Of a DNA stretch of 10,323 nucleotides, positions 1 through 7,298 are shown piece after piece. A program made the position numbers and the translations under genes. The first letter of the stretch is position 1, and each line of letters starts with the position of its first letter. Source of the stretch: an uncultured Clostridia bacterium (GTDB taxonomy: Bacteria; Bacillota_A; Clostridia; Oscillospirales; Acutalibacteraceae); contig CALWIE010000057.1 of NCBI GenBank assembly GCA_944380625.1, positions 1 to 10,323 of the forward strand, written 5' to 3'. The notes under the pieces are model-generated. The model did not search any database. It was given only the letters and a program-made list of their open reading frames with translations, and had not been told where the DNA came from.

Positions 1-1
1 G

Positions 2-919
2 CCCTACGCCATGGCTTTGGGTGATGTGGAGAACCTCGCCGCCATCGGCCCCGGCGGGCCAGGCAGCGCCCCAGACGCTGAGCGGCTGTTCGCCTCTGGT
101 GCGGACGTGGTGTTTTCCACCTACGCCATGGAGCCAGCGGAGATTCAGGATTTGCAGGAGAAGATCTCCCTCCCGGTGGTGGCGCTGAGCTACGGAGAGG
201 CAAGCCTTTTTTCCGAGGAGGTAAACCAGTCCCTGGCACTGATTGGCCGGGTGACGGGGAATGAGGCGCGGGCGCAGGAGCTAATCCGCTATTTCGCCCA
301 GGCGGAAGCGGACCTTCAGGCCCGCAGCGAAAACGCGGGCGGCCTGCCCACGGTTTACCTGGGCTGCCAGTCCTACCAGGGCAGCCACGGCATTGAGAGC
401 ACCACAGGGGACTACCCGCTCTTCGACGCGCTGAACGCCCGGAATGTGGTGCGAGAGGCGGGCGTCGCCGGATATGTGACCCTGGACAAGGAAAAGCTGC
501 TGGAGATGGACCCGGACATCCTCATCATCGACGCGGGCGGGCTCTCCCTCTTGCAGGAGGACTACGAGACGAATCCCGATTTTTACAATTCCCTTTCGGC
601 TGTAAAACGGGGGAACGTGTACTTGCAGCTGCCTTTTAACTACTATGCGACCAATATCGAAATCGCCCTGGCGGACGCCTATTATATCGGCACGGTGCTG
701 TACCCGGACGCCTTCGCCGATGTGGACCCGGCGGAAAAATTTGACCAGATCTGCCAGGCGCTGCTGGGCATCGACGCCTATGAGGAAATAGCGGAAACAT
801 ACTTCGGGGGCTACCAGAAAGTGGCCTTGTCGAAAGGAAAACGCCTGAACAACGGAAGCGGCGCGGTGACATCCCCGCGTTTCCCCGGTGGGGGAGACGA
901 GAGAGGAAATCTGGGATAG
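2..919 (+). CDS. Iron-siderophore/cobalamin-type ABC transporter substrate-binding protein, 5' part missing
   Basis: The reading frame is open back to base 2, so the gene is cut by the left edge and the ATG at 11 is probably internal; the signal peptide and first part of lobe 1 are not in view. The visible protein has the pattern of the Fe3+-siderophore/B12 periplasmic-binding family (Peripla_BP_2). There is a VENL-A-IGPGGP stretch, then 'ADVVFSTYAMEPAEI', then 'PVVALSYG' at the end of lobe 1. A long helix (about residues 70-105) links to lobe 2, which carries 'LLEMDPDILIIDAGG' and 'VKRGNVYLQLPFNYYATNIEIALADAYYIG'-like segments (quoted in part). The usual C-terminal 'FGGYQKV' is present near 808-825. 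About 29 residues then follow that are low in hydrophobics and rich in Gly, Arg and Ser, unlike family ends. By family knowledge it would be an extracellular lipoprotein delivering a ferric or corrinoid ligand to a FecCD-type permease, whose genes should lie to the left. The exact ligand cannot be read from sequence. Confidence 0.85.
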   Translation, partial: PYAMALGDVENLAAIGPGGPGSAPDAERLFASGADVVFSTYAMEPAEIQDLQEKISLPVVALSYGEASLFSEEVNQSLALIGRVTGNEARAQELIRYFAQAEADLQARSENAGGLPTVYLGCQSYQGSHGIESTTGDYPLFDALNARNVVREAGVAGYVTLDKEKLLEMDPDILIIDAGGLSLLQEDYETNPDFYNSLSAVKRGNVYLQLPFNYYATNIEIALADAYYIGTVLYPDAFADVDPAEKFDQICQALLGIDAYEEIAETYFGGYQKVALSKGKRLNNGSGAVTSPRFPGGGDERGNLG

Positions 920-992
920 ATCGTTGGATTCTGATATACCTTTTTGCGAAGACCGGGTAAGATGAAGGCAGCTGGGAAAAGGGGACTGGAAC

Positions 993-1678
993 ATGTGCTG
1001 GCAGAGGGAAAAACCCCGGGGGATGCTCTCCTCCCAGGGGGACCTGGAGCGGCTGGTGGGGGAGTGGGGATTCCTGCCCCTGCTGAAAAACTGGGTGCCT
1101 TGCTTCTCCGTGGAGGAGCACACGCCCCCGGAACTGTGGTTCGCCGATGGGGTGGACGGCCCCTGGGAGTGGAAGGGCCCGGTGATACAGAACACAGGCT
1201 GCGCCTACGGGAAGTTTTTCGGGGGCAAGGCGGGGTTTCTCTCCCAGGAGTGGTACCCGGACTTCGCCAACTACCGCCGGGACGGGTACGATTTCGACGC
1301 CCGGTACGACGACGGCCTGGCCCGGAACCTGGACAAGCGGGTCTACGATGTGCTCCTGGAGCACCAGCCCCTGCTCTCCAAAGAGTGGCGGAAGCTGACA
1401 GGCATAGAAAAGCGGGGGAGTTTGACGCCGTGGTCACCCGGCTGCAAATGCAGGGGTACGTGGTCACCACAAACTTCGAGTACGCCACCGACAAGAACGG
1501 GAAGCCCTACGGCTGGGGCCTGGCCCGGTACGCCACGCCGGAGGCCACCTTTGGGGAGGCCTTTGGGGGAAAGGTGTACCAGCGCAGCCCGGAGGAGTCC
1601 CGGCAAAGGGTAGAACGCCACCTGCGAAGCCTGCTGCCCCAGGCCACAGCGCGGCAGCTCAAATGGATTATGGGGTAA
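993..1678 (+). pseudogene. AlkZ-related protein, broken by a -1 frameshift
   Basis: Two overlapping frames together make one protein. The first runs from ATG 993 with 'GFLPLLKNWVPCFSVEEHTP', 'PWEWKGPVI', 'CAYGKFFGGKAGFLSQEW' and 'FANYRRDGYDFDARYDDG'. The second, from about 1419 to the stop at 1676-1678, gives 'EFDAVVTRLQMQGYVVTTNF', 'KNGKPYGWGLARY' and a helical tail 'SRQRVERHLRSLLP'. This order matches proteins named AlkZ-related, relatives of the winged-helix DNA glycosylase AlkZ/YcaQ. Their own activity is, to my knowledge, not established. The frame changes at the run of five G at 1414-1418; a sixth G would restore 'KRGEFDAVV'. Start 993 has a GGGG at 981-984 upstream. A start at ATG 1023 (MLSSQGDLERL) would fit the family N-terminus as well and cannot be excluded. 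A homopolymer indel of this kind is either a sequencing error or a recent inactivation. Confidence is good for the frameshift and moderate for the family name. Confidence 0.7.
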
Positions 1679-1709
1679 TTTTAATCAAAACTCTCAGGGA
1701 GGAAAAACC

Positions 1710-3089
1710 ATGGAAAACGAGCGTCTCGCCACCCAGCCGGTGCCAAAGCTGCTGTTGAACTTGGCGGCGCCGGCCATCTGCGCCCAGATCGTCACCCTGC
1801 TTTACAACCTGGTGGACCGCATCTACATCGGCCGCATGGAGGACGGCGCCTTGGCCATGGCGGCCGTGGGAATCTGCGCCCCCATTGTCACGGTGGTGAC
1901 GGCGTTCACCGGGCTGTTGGGCCGGGGCGGCTCGCCACTGGCGGCCATCCGCATGGGGGAGGGAAACCAGAGAGCGGCGGAGCGGTATCTGGGCAACAGC
2001 GTGTCCATGCTCATCTTGTCCTCCCTGCTCATCATGGGAATAACGCTGGCGCTGCAGGACCCGTTGCTCACTTTGTTTGGGGCCAGTGAAAATACCTTGG
2101 GGTACGCCCGGGAGTATCTCGCTACCTACATTCTGGGTACAGTGTTTGTGCAGATGACCGTGGGCATGAACTACTACATCACCACCCAGGGCTTCGCCAA
2201 GACCGCCATGGTCACCACCATGCTGGGGGGCGTGCTGAACATCGTCCTGGACCCGGTGTTTATCTTCGCTTTGGGCATGGGGGTGCGGGGCGCCGCGTTG
2301 GCCACCGTAATCAGCCAGTTTGCCTCTTTCGTTTGGGTGATGGTTTTCCTTCTGGGCAAGAGCACCAAGCTGAAGATCCGAAAAGAAAACCTGCGGCCCC
2401 AAATCTCTGTTTTAAAGGAGATCGTGGTGCTGGGATCGGCCCCGTTTTTCATGAGCCTTTCCGAGGGGGCGCTGCACATCTGCTTTAACAACCAGGTGCG
2501 CCATTTCGCCGGGGACGCCGCTGTGGGCGCCATGACCATCCTGTTCTCCCTGTTCCAGTGTACGCTGCTGCCGGTGGAGGGGGTGTCCCAGGGCTCCCAG
2601 CCCATCATCGGGTACAACTACGGGGCAAAACTCTATGGCCGGGTACGGCAGACGGTGAAGATCGCCGTGGCGGTCAATTCCGCTTTCGCCGTGATCGCAA
2701 CAGCGTTCATCCTGGTGTTCCCCGGGTTTTTCATCCGCCTGTTCAACAGCGAGCCGGTTTTGCTGGAGGTGGGTATCCCCATGCTGCGGGTGTACGCGGC
2801 TGGGCTGTTTGTCCACGGGGCGAACTCCACCTTCCAGCAGACTTACAACTCCCTGGGGGAAGGGGGCAAGGCGTTCTTCTTCGCCTTCCTGCGGAAGATC
2901 ATCCTGCTCATCCCCTTGCTCTACCTGCTGCCAGCCCTCCTGCCCTGGGGCGTGCTGGCAGTGATGCTGGCGGAGCCAGTCTCTGACATTGTGACGGCGG
3001 TATCTAACGCTCTGTATTTTAAGGGCTTCTTAAACCGTAAAGTGCCGGGACAGGAAAAGAAAAGGAGTGTTGTCCATGACAGAACTTGA
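1710..3089 (+). CDS. MATE family efflux transporter (first copy, intact)
   Basis: This 459-residue protein has the normal length of a multidrug and toxic compound extrusion carrier. It is largely hydrophobic and resolves into about 12 membrane helices in two six-helix halves. Family signatures are visible. 'PKLLLNLAAPAICAQIVTLL' and 'VDRIYIGRM' open helix 1. 'LNIVLDPVFIFALGMGVRGA' lies at about residues 173-192, and 'ATVISQ' follows at the end of the first half. In the second half, 'GSQPIIGYNYGA' sits near residues 297-308. By family knowledge it exports cationic or planar drugs or metabolites in exchange for Na+ or H+; the substrate cannot be predicted. The start is set by AGGGAGG a few bases upstream of ATG 1710. 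The last 14 bases overlap the acetyltransferase gene, so the two are probably co-transcribed and translationally coupled. No promoter is evident in the 31 bases after the AlkZ-related gene, so transcription may come from further upstream. Two more MATE genes, both partial, lie in the window. Confidence 0.93.
   Translation: MENERLATQPVPKLLLNLAAPAICAQIVTLLYNLVDRIYIGRMEDGALAMAAVGICAPIVTVVTAFTGLLGRGGSPLAAIRMGEGNQRAAERYLGNSVSMLILSSLLIMGITLALQDPLLTLFGASENTLGYAREYLATYILGTVFVQMTVGMNYYITTQGFAKTAMVTTMLGGVLNIVLDPVFIFALGMGVRGAALATVISQFASFVWVMVFLLGKSTKLKIRKENLRPQISVLKEIVVLGSAPFFMSLSEGALHICFNNQVRHFAGDAAVGAMTILFSLFQCTLLPVEGVSQGSQPIIGYNYGAKLYGRVRQTVKIAVAVNSAFAVIATAFILVFPGFFIRLFNSEPVLLEVGIPMLRVYAAGLFVHGANSTFQQTYNSLGEGGKAFFFAFLRKIILLIPLLYLLPALLPWGVLAVMLAEPVSDIVTAVSNALYFKGFLNRKVPGQEKKRSVVHDRT
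3061..3067 (+). promoter_or_regulatory. Ribosome binding site that fixes the acetyltransferase start
   Basis: AAAGGAG lies 8 bases before ATG 3076. The upstream in-frame GTG at 3067 would overlap this site and has no ribosome binding site of its own, so ATG 3076 is the likely start. The site lies inside the end of the MATE coding region, which points to coupled translation. Confidence 0.75.
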
Positions 3090-3645
3090 AAAGCTGGACG
3101 CCGGATTGGAATACGATTTTTGGGATGAGGAGGTCAACGGGAGAAAGCTGCGGGCCATCCGCGTGTGCCAAAAGCTCAACGCTATGCCCCAGGAGGACGA
3201 GGCCGCCCGGGAGCCGGTGACCCGGGAACTGTTGGGGGCTGCCGGGGAAAATCCCAGCATCGGCCCCAACTTCAACTGTGACTATGGCCTGCACATCACC
3301 GTGGGGAAGAATTTCCTCACCAACTACAATGTGACTATTTTGGACATCGCCCCGGTGAAGATCGGGGACTATGTGATGATTGGCCCCAACACTCTCATCA
3401 CCACCGTGGGGCATCCTCTGTCCCCTATGGGCAGGAGAAAGCACTTGGGAAGGGCGGAGCCTGTCATCATTGGGGACGACGTGTGGATTGGCGGCAACGT
3501 CACCATCCTGCCGGGGGTGACCATTGGGAACAACGTGGTGATAGCCTCCGGGGCGGTGGTCACCAAGGATGTGCCGGACAACTGCGTGGTAGGCGGTGTG
3601 CCCGCACGGGTGATAAAGACTTTGGAAAATGACGTCCAAGACTGA
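3076..3645 (+). CDS. Maltose/galactoside-type O-acetyltransferase (left-handed beta-helix)
   Basis: This 189-residue protein has the length and layout of the Maa/LacA/NodL group. An N-terminal helical maltose-acetyltransferase (Mac) domain covers residues 1-55 ('LDAGLEYDFWDEEVNGRK'). A hexapeptide-repeat beta-helix follows (about 60-180) with turns such as 'VKIGDYVMIGPN', 'VIIGDDVWIGGNVTILPGVT' and 'IGNNVVIASGAVV'. The catalytic base His is seen at residue 113 in 'TTVGHPL', and the acetyl-CoA-binding 'GGVPARVI' lies near the C-terminus. By family it transfers acetyl from acetyl-CoA to a sugar hydroxyl in the cytoplasm, active as a trimer. The physiological acceptor is usually unknown; detoxification of non-metabolised sugars has been proposed for the family. 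It overlaps the MATE gene by 14 bases and precedes the aldo/keto reductase by 40 bases, so an operon is likely. Confidence 0.93.
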   Translation: MTELEKLDAGLEYDFWDEEVNGRKLRAIRVCQKLNAMPQEDEAAREPVTRELLGAAGENPSIGPNFNCDYGLHITVGKNFLTNYNVTILDIAPVKIGDYVMIGPNTLITTVGHPLSPMGRRKHLGRAEPVIIGDDVWIGGNVTILPGVTIGNNVVIASGAVVTKDVPDNCVVGGVPARVIKTLENDVQD

Positions 3646-3685
3646 GCGGGCAAGAACAACCACTTTTTAGAACGGAGGAAGCAGT

Positions 3686-4834
3686 ATGAACTATCGGAAA
3701 CTTGGACGCACGGGGATAAAAGTCAGCGAGATCGGCTTGGGCAGCGAGGCCTTTGTGGACCGGGAGGAGAAGACCTCCCTGGAGATTCTGAACGCCGCTA
3801 TCCAGCTGGGGGTCAACTACTTTGACCTGTACAACCCGGAGCCCTACGTCCGGGACGCCTTCGGCAAGGCCATGGCGGGACAGCGGGAGAAATTCATCCT
3901 CCAGGGGCACCTGTGCACCGCCTGGGTGGACGGCCAGTACAAGCGCACCCGGGACGTGGAGGAGGTGAAAGCCGCCTACGAGGATCTGTTCCGCCGGCTG
4001 GGGACAGACTACATCGACGTGGGGATGATCCACTACGTGGACGAGCAGAAGGACTTTGACGAGGTGTTCGGCGGACCGGTTATTCAGTTTGCCAAGGAGC
4101 TGAAGGCCCAGGGAAAGATCCGCGCCATCGGTATGAGCACCCACAACCCCCGGGTGGCCATTCTTGCCGCCAAGTCCGGGGTGGTGGACGTGATCATGTT
4201 CAGCGTCAACCCGGCTTACGACCTGCTGCCTCCCACCGAGGACGTGGACTCCATTTTTGATAAGGAGACCTACGAGAACGCCCTGTCCAGCACCGACCCG
4301 GAGCGCCAGGAGCTGTACAGCCTGTGCGAGAGCCAGGGGGTGGCCCTGACGGTGATGAAGCCCTATGGCGGCGGGGCCCTGCTCAAGGCGGAGGAGTCCC
4401 CCTTCGGCGCAGCTATGACCGTGCCCCAGTGTCTGCACTACTGCCTGACCAGGCCTGGCGTGGCCACGGTGCTGGCCGGGGCCCACGATGTGGAGCAGCT
4501 GCGCCAGGCGGCGGCTTACGCGGATCTTCCCGATGAGGAAAAGGATTATTCCGCTGTGCTAAGCTCCGCGCCCGCTCACCGGTTTGTGGACAAGTGCATG
4601 TACTGCGGCCACTGCGCCCCCTGCACCGTGGGCATCGACATCGCCAGCGTGAATAAATTCTACGACCTGTGTCAGGCCCAGGGCACCGTGCCGGAGACGG
4701 TGCGGGAACACTACAACGCTCTGCGGGTAAAGGCTGGCGCCTGCATCGGCTGCTATGCCTGCGAGTCCCGCTGCCCCTTTGATGTGAAGATTGTGGAGCA
4801 CATGGTAAAAGCCAAAGAGCTTTTTGGAGAATAA
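3686..4834 (+). CDS. Aldo/keto reductase with C-terminal 2x[4Fe-4S] ferredoxin domain
   Basis: This 382-residue protein starts with the TIM-barrel opening 'MNYRKLGRTGIKVSEIGLGS'. It continues with 'INYFD'-type strand 2 (here VNYFD, Asp47), 'LGTDYIDVGMIHYVDE' (His116) and 'LKAQGKIRAIGMSTHNP', all normal for the aldo/keto reductase superfamily. The barrel is followed by two cysteine clusters, C304-x2-C307-x2-C310-x2-C313 and C353-x2-C356-x2-C359-x3-C363-P, the second a standard ferredoxin [4Fe-4S] pattern. Such fused enzymes are common in anaerobic Clostridia and presumably exchange electrons between clusters and nicotinamide; substrates are mostly unknown. The catalytic Lys normally found in 'vfIatK' is not visible: the equivalent stretch reads 'KFILQGHL', as I recall for other members of this branch. 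The start has CGGAGG upstream of ATG 3686. The DUF362 gene begins 13 bases after the stop, suggesting one transcript. Confidence 0.92.
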   Translation: MNYRKLGRTGIKVSEIGLGSEAFVDREEKTSLEILNAAIQLGVNYFDLYNPEPYVRDAFGKAMAGQREKFILQGHLCTAWVDGQYKRTRDVEEVKAAYEDLFRRLGTDYIDVGMIHYVDEQKDFDEVFGGPVIQFAKELKAQGKIRAIGMSTHNPRVAILAAKSGVVDVIMFSVNPAYDLLPPTEDVDSIFDKETYENALSSTDPERQELYSLCESQGVALTVMKPYGGGALLKAEESPFGAAMTVPQCLHYCLTRPGVATVLAGAHDVEQLRQAAAYADLPDEEKDYSAVLSSAPAHRFVDKCMYCGHCAPCTVGIDIASVNKFYDLCQAQGTVPETVREHYNALRVKAGACIGCYACESRCPFDVKIVEHMVKAKELFGE

Positions 4835-4847
4835 AAAGGAGAGAGTC

Positions 4848-5156
4848 ATGAGTGAAAAGAAAGCAACCCCTGGCACCGGCGGAAACCGTTACATCCCCTA
4901 TGAGGAGCGCACCGGCAACCAGTCCATCGTCTACTTCACCAGGGACCTGTCCGCTGCGGGGCTGCGGAAAATCTACGAGCGGGTGAACGGGAACATCACC
5001 GGGAACGTGGGAGTAAAGCTCCACACCGGGGAGAAGAACGGCCCCAACATCATCCCCCGGGAGTGGGTGCGGGAACTGCTGGAAAAGGACCTGCCCGGGG
5101 CCTCCATCATTGAGACCAATACCTACTACCAAGGGGACCGGTACACCACGGAGGCC
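4848..5156 (+). pseudogene. DUF362 protein, N-terminal fragment (3' two-thirds lost)
   Basis: ATG 4848 follows AAGGAG at 4836-4841 with a 6-base spacer, 13 bases after the reductase stop. The product carries 'SIVYFTRDLSAAGLRKIYER', 'VNGNITGNVGVKLHTGE', 'GPNIIPREWVRELL' and 'IIETNTYYQGDRYTTE', a clear match to the start of DUF362 proteins. These putative metal/Fe-S-associated proteins often sit beside ferredoxin-type enzymes in Clostridia. The family normally continues well beyond this point for about 200 or more residues. Here homology stops at about residue 102 (base 5153), and the frame then runs through low-complexity sequence, across a terminator and into the next gene's frame, ending at 5525. 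That is not a plausible native C-terminus, so the gene is truncated, most simply by a deletion joining it to another 3' end. A functional product is unlikely. Confidence 0.8.
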
Positions 5157-5231
5157 GGCTGCTCTCTTTGCAGGAGGCCGTACAGCACGTCCGGCCCTTT
5201 GAGGGATAAACCCATAGAGAAGCAGAAGGAG

Positions 5232-5258
5232 AAGGCCGGGAGTTTTCCCGGCCTTTTC
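5232..5258 (+). terminator. Strong intrinsic terminator closing the left operon
   Basis: A perfect 10-bp stem, AAGGCCGGGA (5232-5241) with TCCCGGCCTT (5246-5255), closes a 4-base loop GTTT. Its 3' arm runs into a TTTTCC tract. It lies about 23 bases after a TAA at 5207-5209 in a frame different from DUF362, as if it belonged to the gene whose 3' end was joined here. Confidence 0.9.
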
Positions 5259-5359
5259 CTTGCCCCAAAACAGGGGAGGGGCCGCCTAAAAATCTGGGGC
5301 GGAGCAGGCCCTGCTGTGGATGATAAACCAGCGGTTGAAAACAATCGAAGGCCCTTCGC

Positions 5360-5388
5360 TTGTCTGAACTCGTATTTCTTGTTACAAT
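5360..5388 (+). promoter_or_regulatory. Promoter of the XRE-methyltransferase gene
   Basis: TTGTCT at 5360-5365 and TACAAT at 5383-5388 are separated by 17 bases, and a TG one base before the -10 (5380-5381) makes it an extended -10. Initiation near 5395 would leave a leader of under 30 bases before the GGAGGG (5408-5413) and ATG 5422. The segment is locally AT-richer than its surroundings. Confidence 0.65.
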
Positions 5389-5421
5389 GGTCCCAATCAA
5401 AAAGGCTGGAGGGAAAACACC

Positions 5422-6381
5422 ATGGCGTATCTGGGGCAGAACATTCAAAGGCTGCGAAGGAAACAGAGGATCAGCCAGGGAGAACTGGCGGAACAGCTGG
5501 GGCTAAGCGTGCAGGCAGTGAGTAAATGGGAAACGGGGAAGGCGAACCCGGACCTGCTCTTGCTGCCCCGGCTCGCAAAGCTGCTGGGCGTGACCATCGA
5601 TGAGCTTTTCTCTGGGGAGGAGGCTGAGCCCGCCTACGCAGAGACACTGGGGCAAAACCTTGCCGGCTGGGACCAGGTGGCGAAAACGGCGTGGAAAGGC
5701 ACTTATCTGCCGGAGTATGGACCCTTCACCCCTTCGGAGGAGGCACTCTGCCTGCTGGGGGATGTGCGGGGGAAGAAGGTGTTGGAACTGGCCTGTGGAG
5801 GCGGAGAATCCTTATTGTGGATGGAATCCCGGGGCGCCGGGGAGCTCTGGGGACTGGATATTTCTCAAGTCCGGATTGAGCAGGCCAGAAAGCTTCTGAA
5901 GGCTCACAACGTAAAAGCCCGGCTGTTTTGCGACTCTATGGAACGCAATCCCGGCCTGCCCCAAGGCTATTTCGACATTGTGTATTCCGTCTACGGTCTG
6001 GGGTGGTCCTTGGATCTGGACGCCGCTTTCGACCGGGCGGCGGAGTACCTAAAGCCGGGTGGGATTTTGGTCTTTTCCTGGGACAATCCGTGGATGTGGT
6101 GCGTGGAAGCGCGGCAGGGGGAGTACCTGGTAAAACGCTCTTACGTCCAGGAAGAGAACATACAGATGAACAAAGTGGGGGCAGATTTGCACATCCGCAA
6201 CTGGAAGCTCTCTTCCTATCTGAATAAGCTGGCGGAGCGGGGGTTCATGCTGCAGCGCCTGGTGGAAGAGTCTGTCTTCTCTCCGGAGGAGGCGCGGACC
6301 TTTCAGGAGGGAAAGTACTATTCCGCTGGAAAAGCCTGCCTTTTCAACCCCGCCATCGTGGTGAAGGCGAGAAAAATATAA
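5422..6381 (+). CDS. XRE-family HTH domain fused to a class I SAM-dependent methyltransferase
   Basis: This 319-residue protein has two domains. Residues 5-64 form a Cro/CI-type helix-turn-helix ('LRRKQRISQGELAEQLGLSV' then 'QAVSKWETGKANPDLLLLPR' and 'LAKLLGVTIDELF'). Residues about 85-318 form a Rossmann methyltransferase: motif I 'VLELACGGGES' at 120-130, the ribose-binding acid Asp146 in 'LWGLDIS', motif IV 'YFDIVYSVYGLGWS' near 183-196, and 'LKPGGILVFSWDNPW' at 210-224. It resembles UbiE/MenG-like small-molecule methyltransferases rather than DNA methyltransferases; no DPPY or PC motif is visible. The gene has its own promoter, a GGAGGG site 8 bases before ATG 5422, and its own terminator. 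It is therefore a one-gene unit that could bind DNA, perhaps its own promoter, in response to a ligand or SAM. That role is inference; such fusions are known in Firmicutes annotations but I know of no characterised function. Confidence 0.9.
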   Translation: MAYLGQNIQRLRRKQRISQGELAEQLGLSVQAVSKWETGKANPDLLLLPRLAKLLGVTIDELFSGEEAEPAYAETLGQNLAGWDQVAKTAWKGTYLPEYGPFTPSEEALCLLGDVRGKKVLELACGGGESLLWMESRGAGELWGLDISQVRIEQARKLLKAHNVKARLFCDSMERNPGLPQGYFDIVYSVYGLGWSLDLDAAFDRAAEYLKPGGILVFSWDNPWMWCVEARQGEYLVKRSYVQEENIQMNKVGADLHIRNWKLSSYLNKLAERGFMLQRLVEESVFSPEEARTFQEGKYYSAGKACLFNPAIVVKARKI

Positions 6382-6440
6382 CACCCTCCCCGAAAAAACA
6401 CGGGAAAAGTTCGACGGTAAGGGAGAGAGACCAGACAGCG

Positions 6441-6489
6441 AAACGCACCCGGAAATGCCCAAAAAGGGAAACCTGGGTGCGTTTTGTTT
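6441..6489 (+). terminator. Terminator after the XRE-methyltransferase gene
   Basis: A 10-bp perfect stem, AAACGCACCC (6441-6450) with GGGTGCGTTT (6475-6484), encloses a 24-base loop that contains a small CCC/GGG hairpin. TTTTGTTT follows on the + strand. It lies about 60 bases after the methyltransferase stop. On the - strand only a short T run follows, so it may work weakly in both directions between two convergent genes. The rest of 6382-6558 shows no gene. Confidence 0.75.
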
Positions 6490-6558
6490 GGAGGGAGAGG
6501 CCGGTGTTGGTTTGGTGCTGTGAGATGAATTTCCTCCAAAGGGGAAGGAAAAGCGCAA

Positions 6559-7281
6559 TCACAGCTGTAAACTGCTTTGGTGTTTTCGGTACTCCAGCGG
6601 AGTGCAGCCCTTCGCTTCCCGGAAGAGTTTTGTAAAGTAGGCTGCGTCGGAAAAGCCGCAAGCCGCCCCAATGTTGGCGCTGGTCTCCTGGGTGGAGAGC
6701 AGCAGCCCTTCCGCCTTTTGCAGCCGGAAGTCCCGCAGGTACCTGCCGGGAGTGGTGTGCAGGCTGTTTCTGAAACAGCGCAGGCACTCGCTTTCGCTGA
6801 TGGCGGCGCTCTCCGCAATTTGGGCTATAGACAGCGCCTCCGCAAAGTGCTGTTGGATGAATTGCAGCATCTGCTCCAGGCGCCCGGTGTTTCGCTGGGC
6901 CTTTTCCGAGAGGCTGGTTTTCAAAAGCCCCGTCTGCAAGGAGAGATGATACACGGCGTTTTCCACGGCCTGGCGGGTTTCGATCTCGTAGCCGGGCCCC
7001 CGCTGGTGCATGGCGTGCCAGGCCACGCAGAACTGGTGCATACAGTCCCACTGCCAGGGAATATCCGGATTGAGCTTCACGGCGCCGACCCTTTGCACGG
7101 GAGCCACATATTTTTGCCAAATCAAGCTCTCCTCGTTGCCCAGAAAGTGAGGGTGGAACACCAGGGAGCGGATACCGCAGGTGTCCGACCCGGCCGCGAC
7201 CTCGTGGATCACCCTGGGGCCTAAAAAAGCTCCATATCCGGGATCCAGGAGGAGCGCCCCCTGGGCGGTGTGGATTTTCAC
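6559..7281 (-). pseudogene. AraC-family transcriptional regulator, 5' end missing
   Basis: From the ATG at 7281 the frame gives 240 residues. The C-terminal ~100 residues are a typical AraC double helix-turn-helix: 'MLQFIQQHFAEALSIAQIAE', then 'SECLRCFRNSLHTTPGRYLR', then 'IGAACGFSDAAYFTKLFREA' and 'GCTPLEYRKH'. The N-terminal part is the second half of a cupin sensor ('LLLDPGYGAFLGPRVIHEV', 'SLVFHP'). Members of this type usually have about 280-300 residues. The missing first strands of the cupin should lie at 7282 and beyond, but there the DNA is already the antisense of a MATE gene. The frame stays open a little further (codons for CTRSQ up to about 7296) before family resemblance ends. 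No ribosome binding site is evident before ATG 7281. The gene was probably divergent from the transporter it controlled and has lost its start and promoter. Confidence 0.8.
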
Positions 7282-7298
7282 TTGGCTGCGGGTGCACA

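Noticed and set aside
281..1678. Several long - strand open frames (for example 281-1195 and 636-1364) and the + frame from 944.
   Set aside because: They are shadows of the substrate-binding and AlkZ-related genes in GC-rich DNA; their translations are Arg/Pro/Gly-rich and match no family. Only the 3' part of the frame from 944 is real, as the shifted end of the AlkZ-related gene.
5154..5525. The DUF362 frame extending to 5525 as a 226-residue protein.
   Set aside because: The extension crosses a strong terminator and a promoter and overlaps the XRE-methyltransferase gene in another frame; it is not a credible coding sequence.
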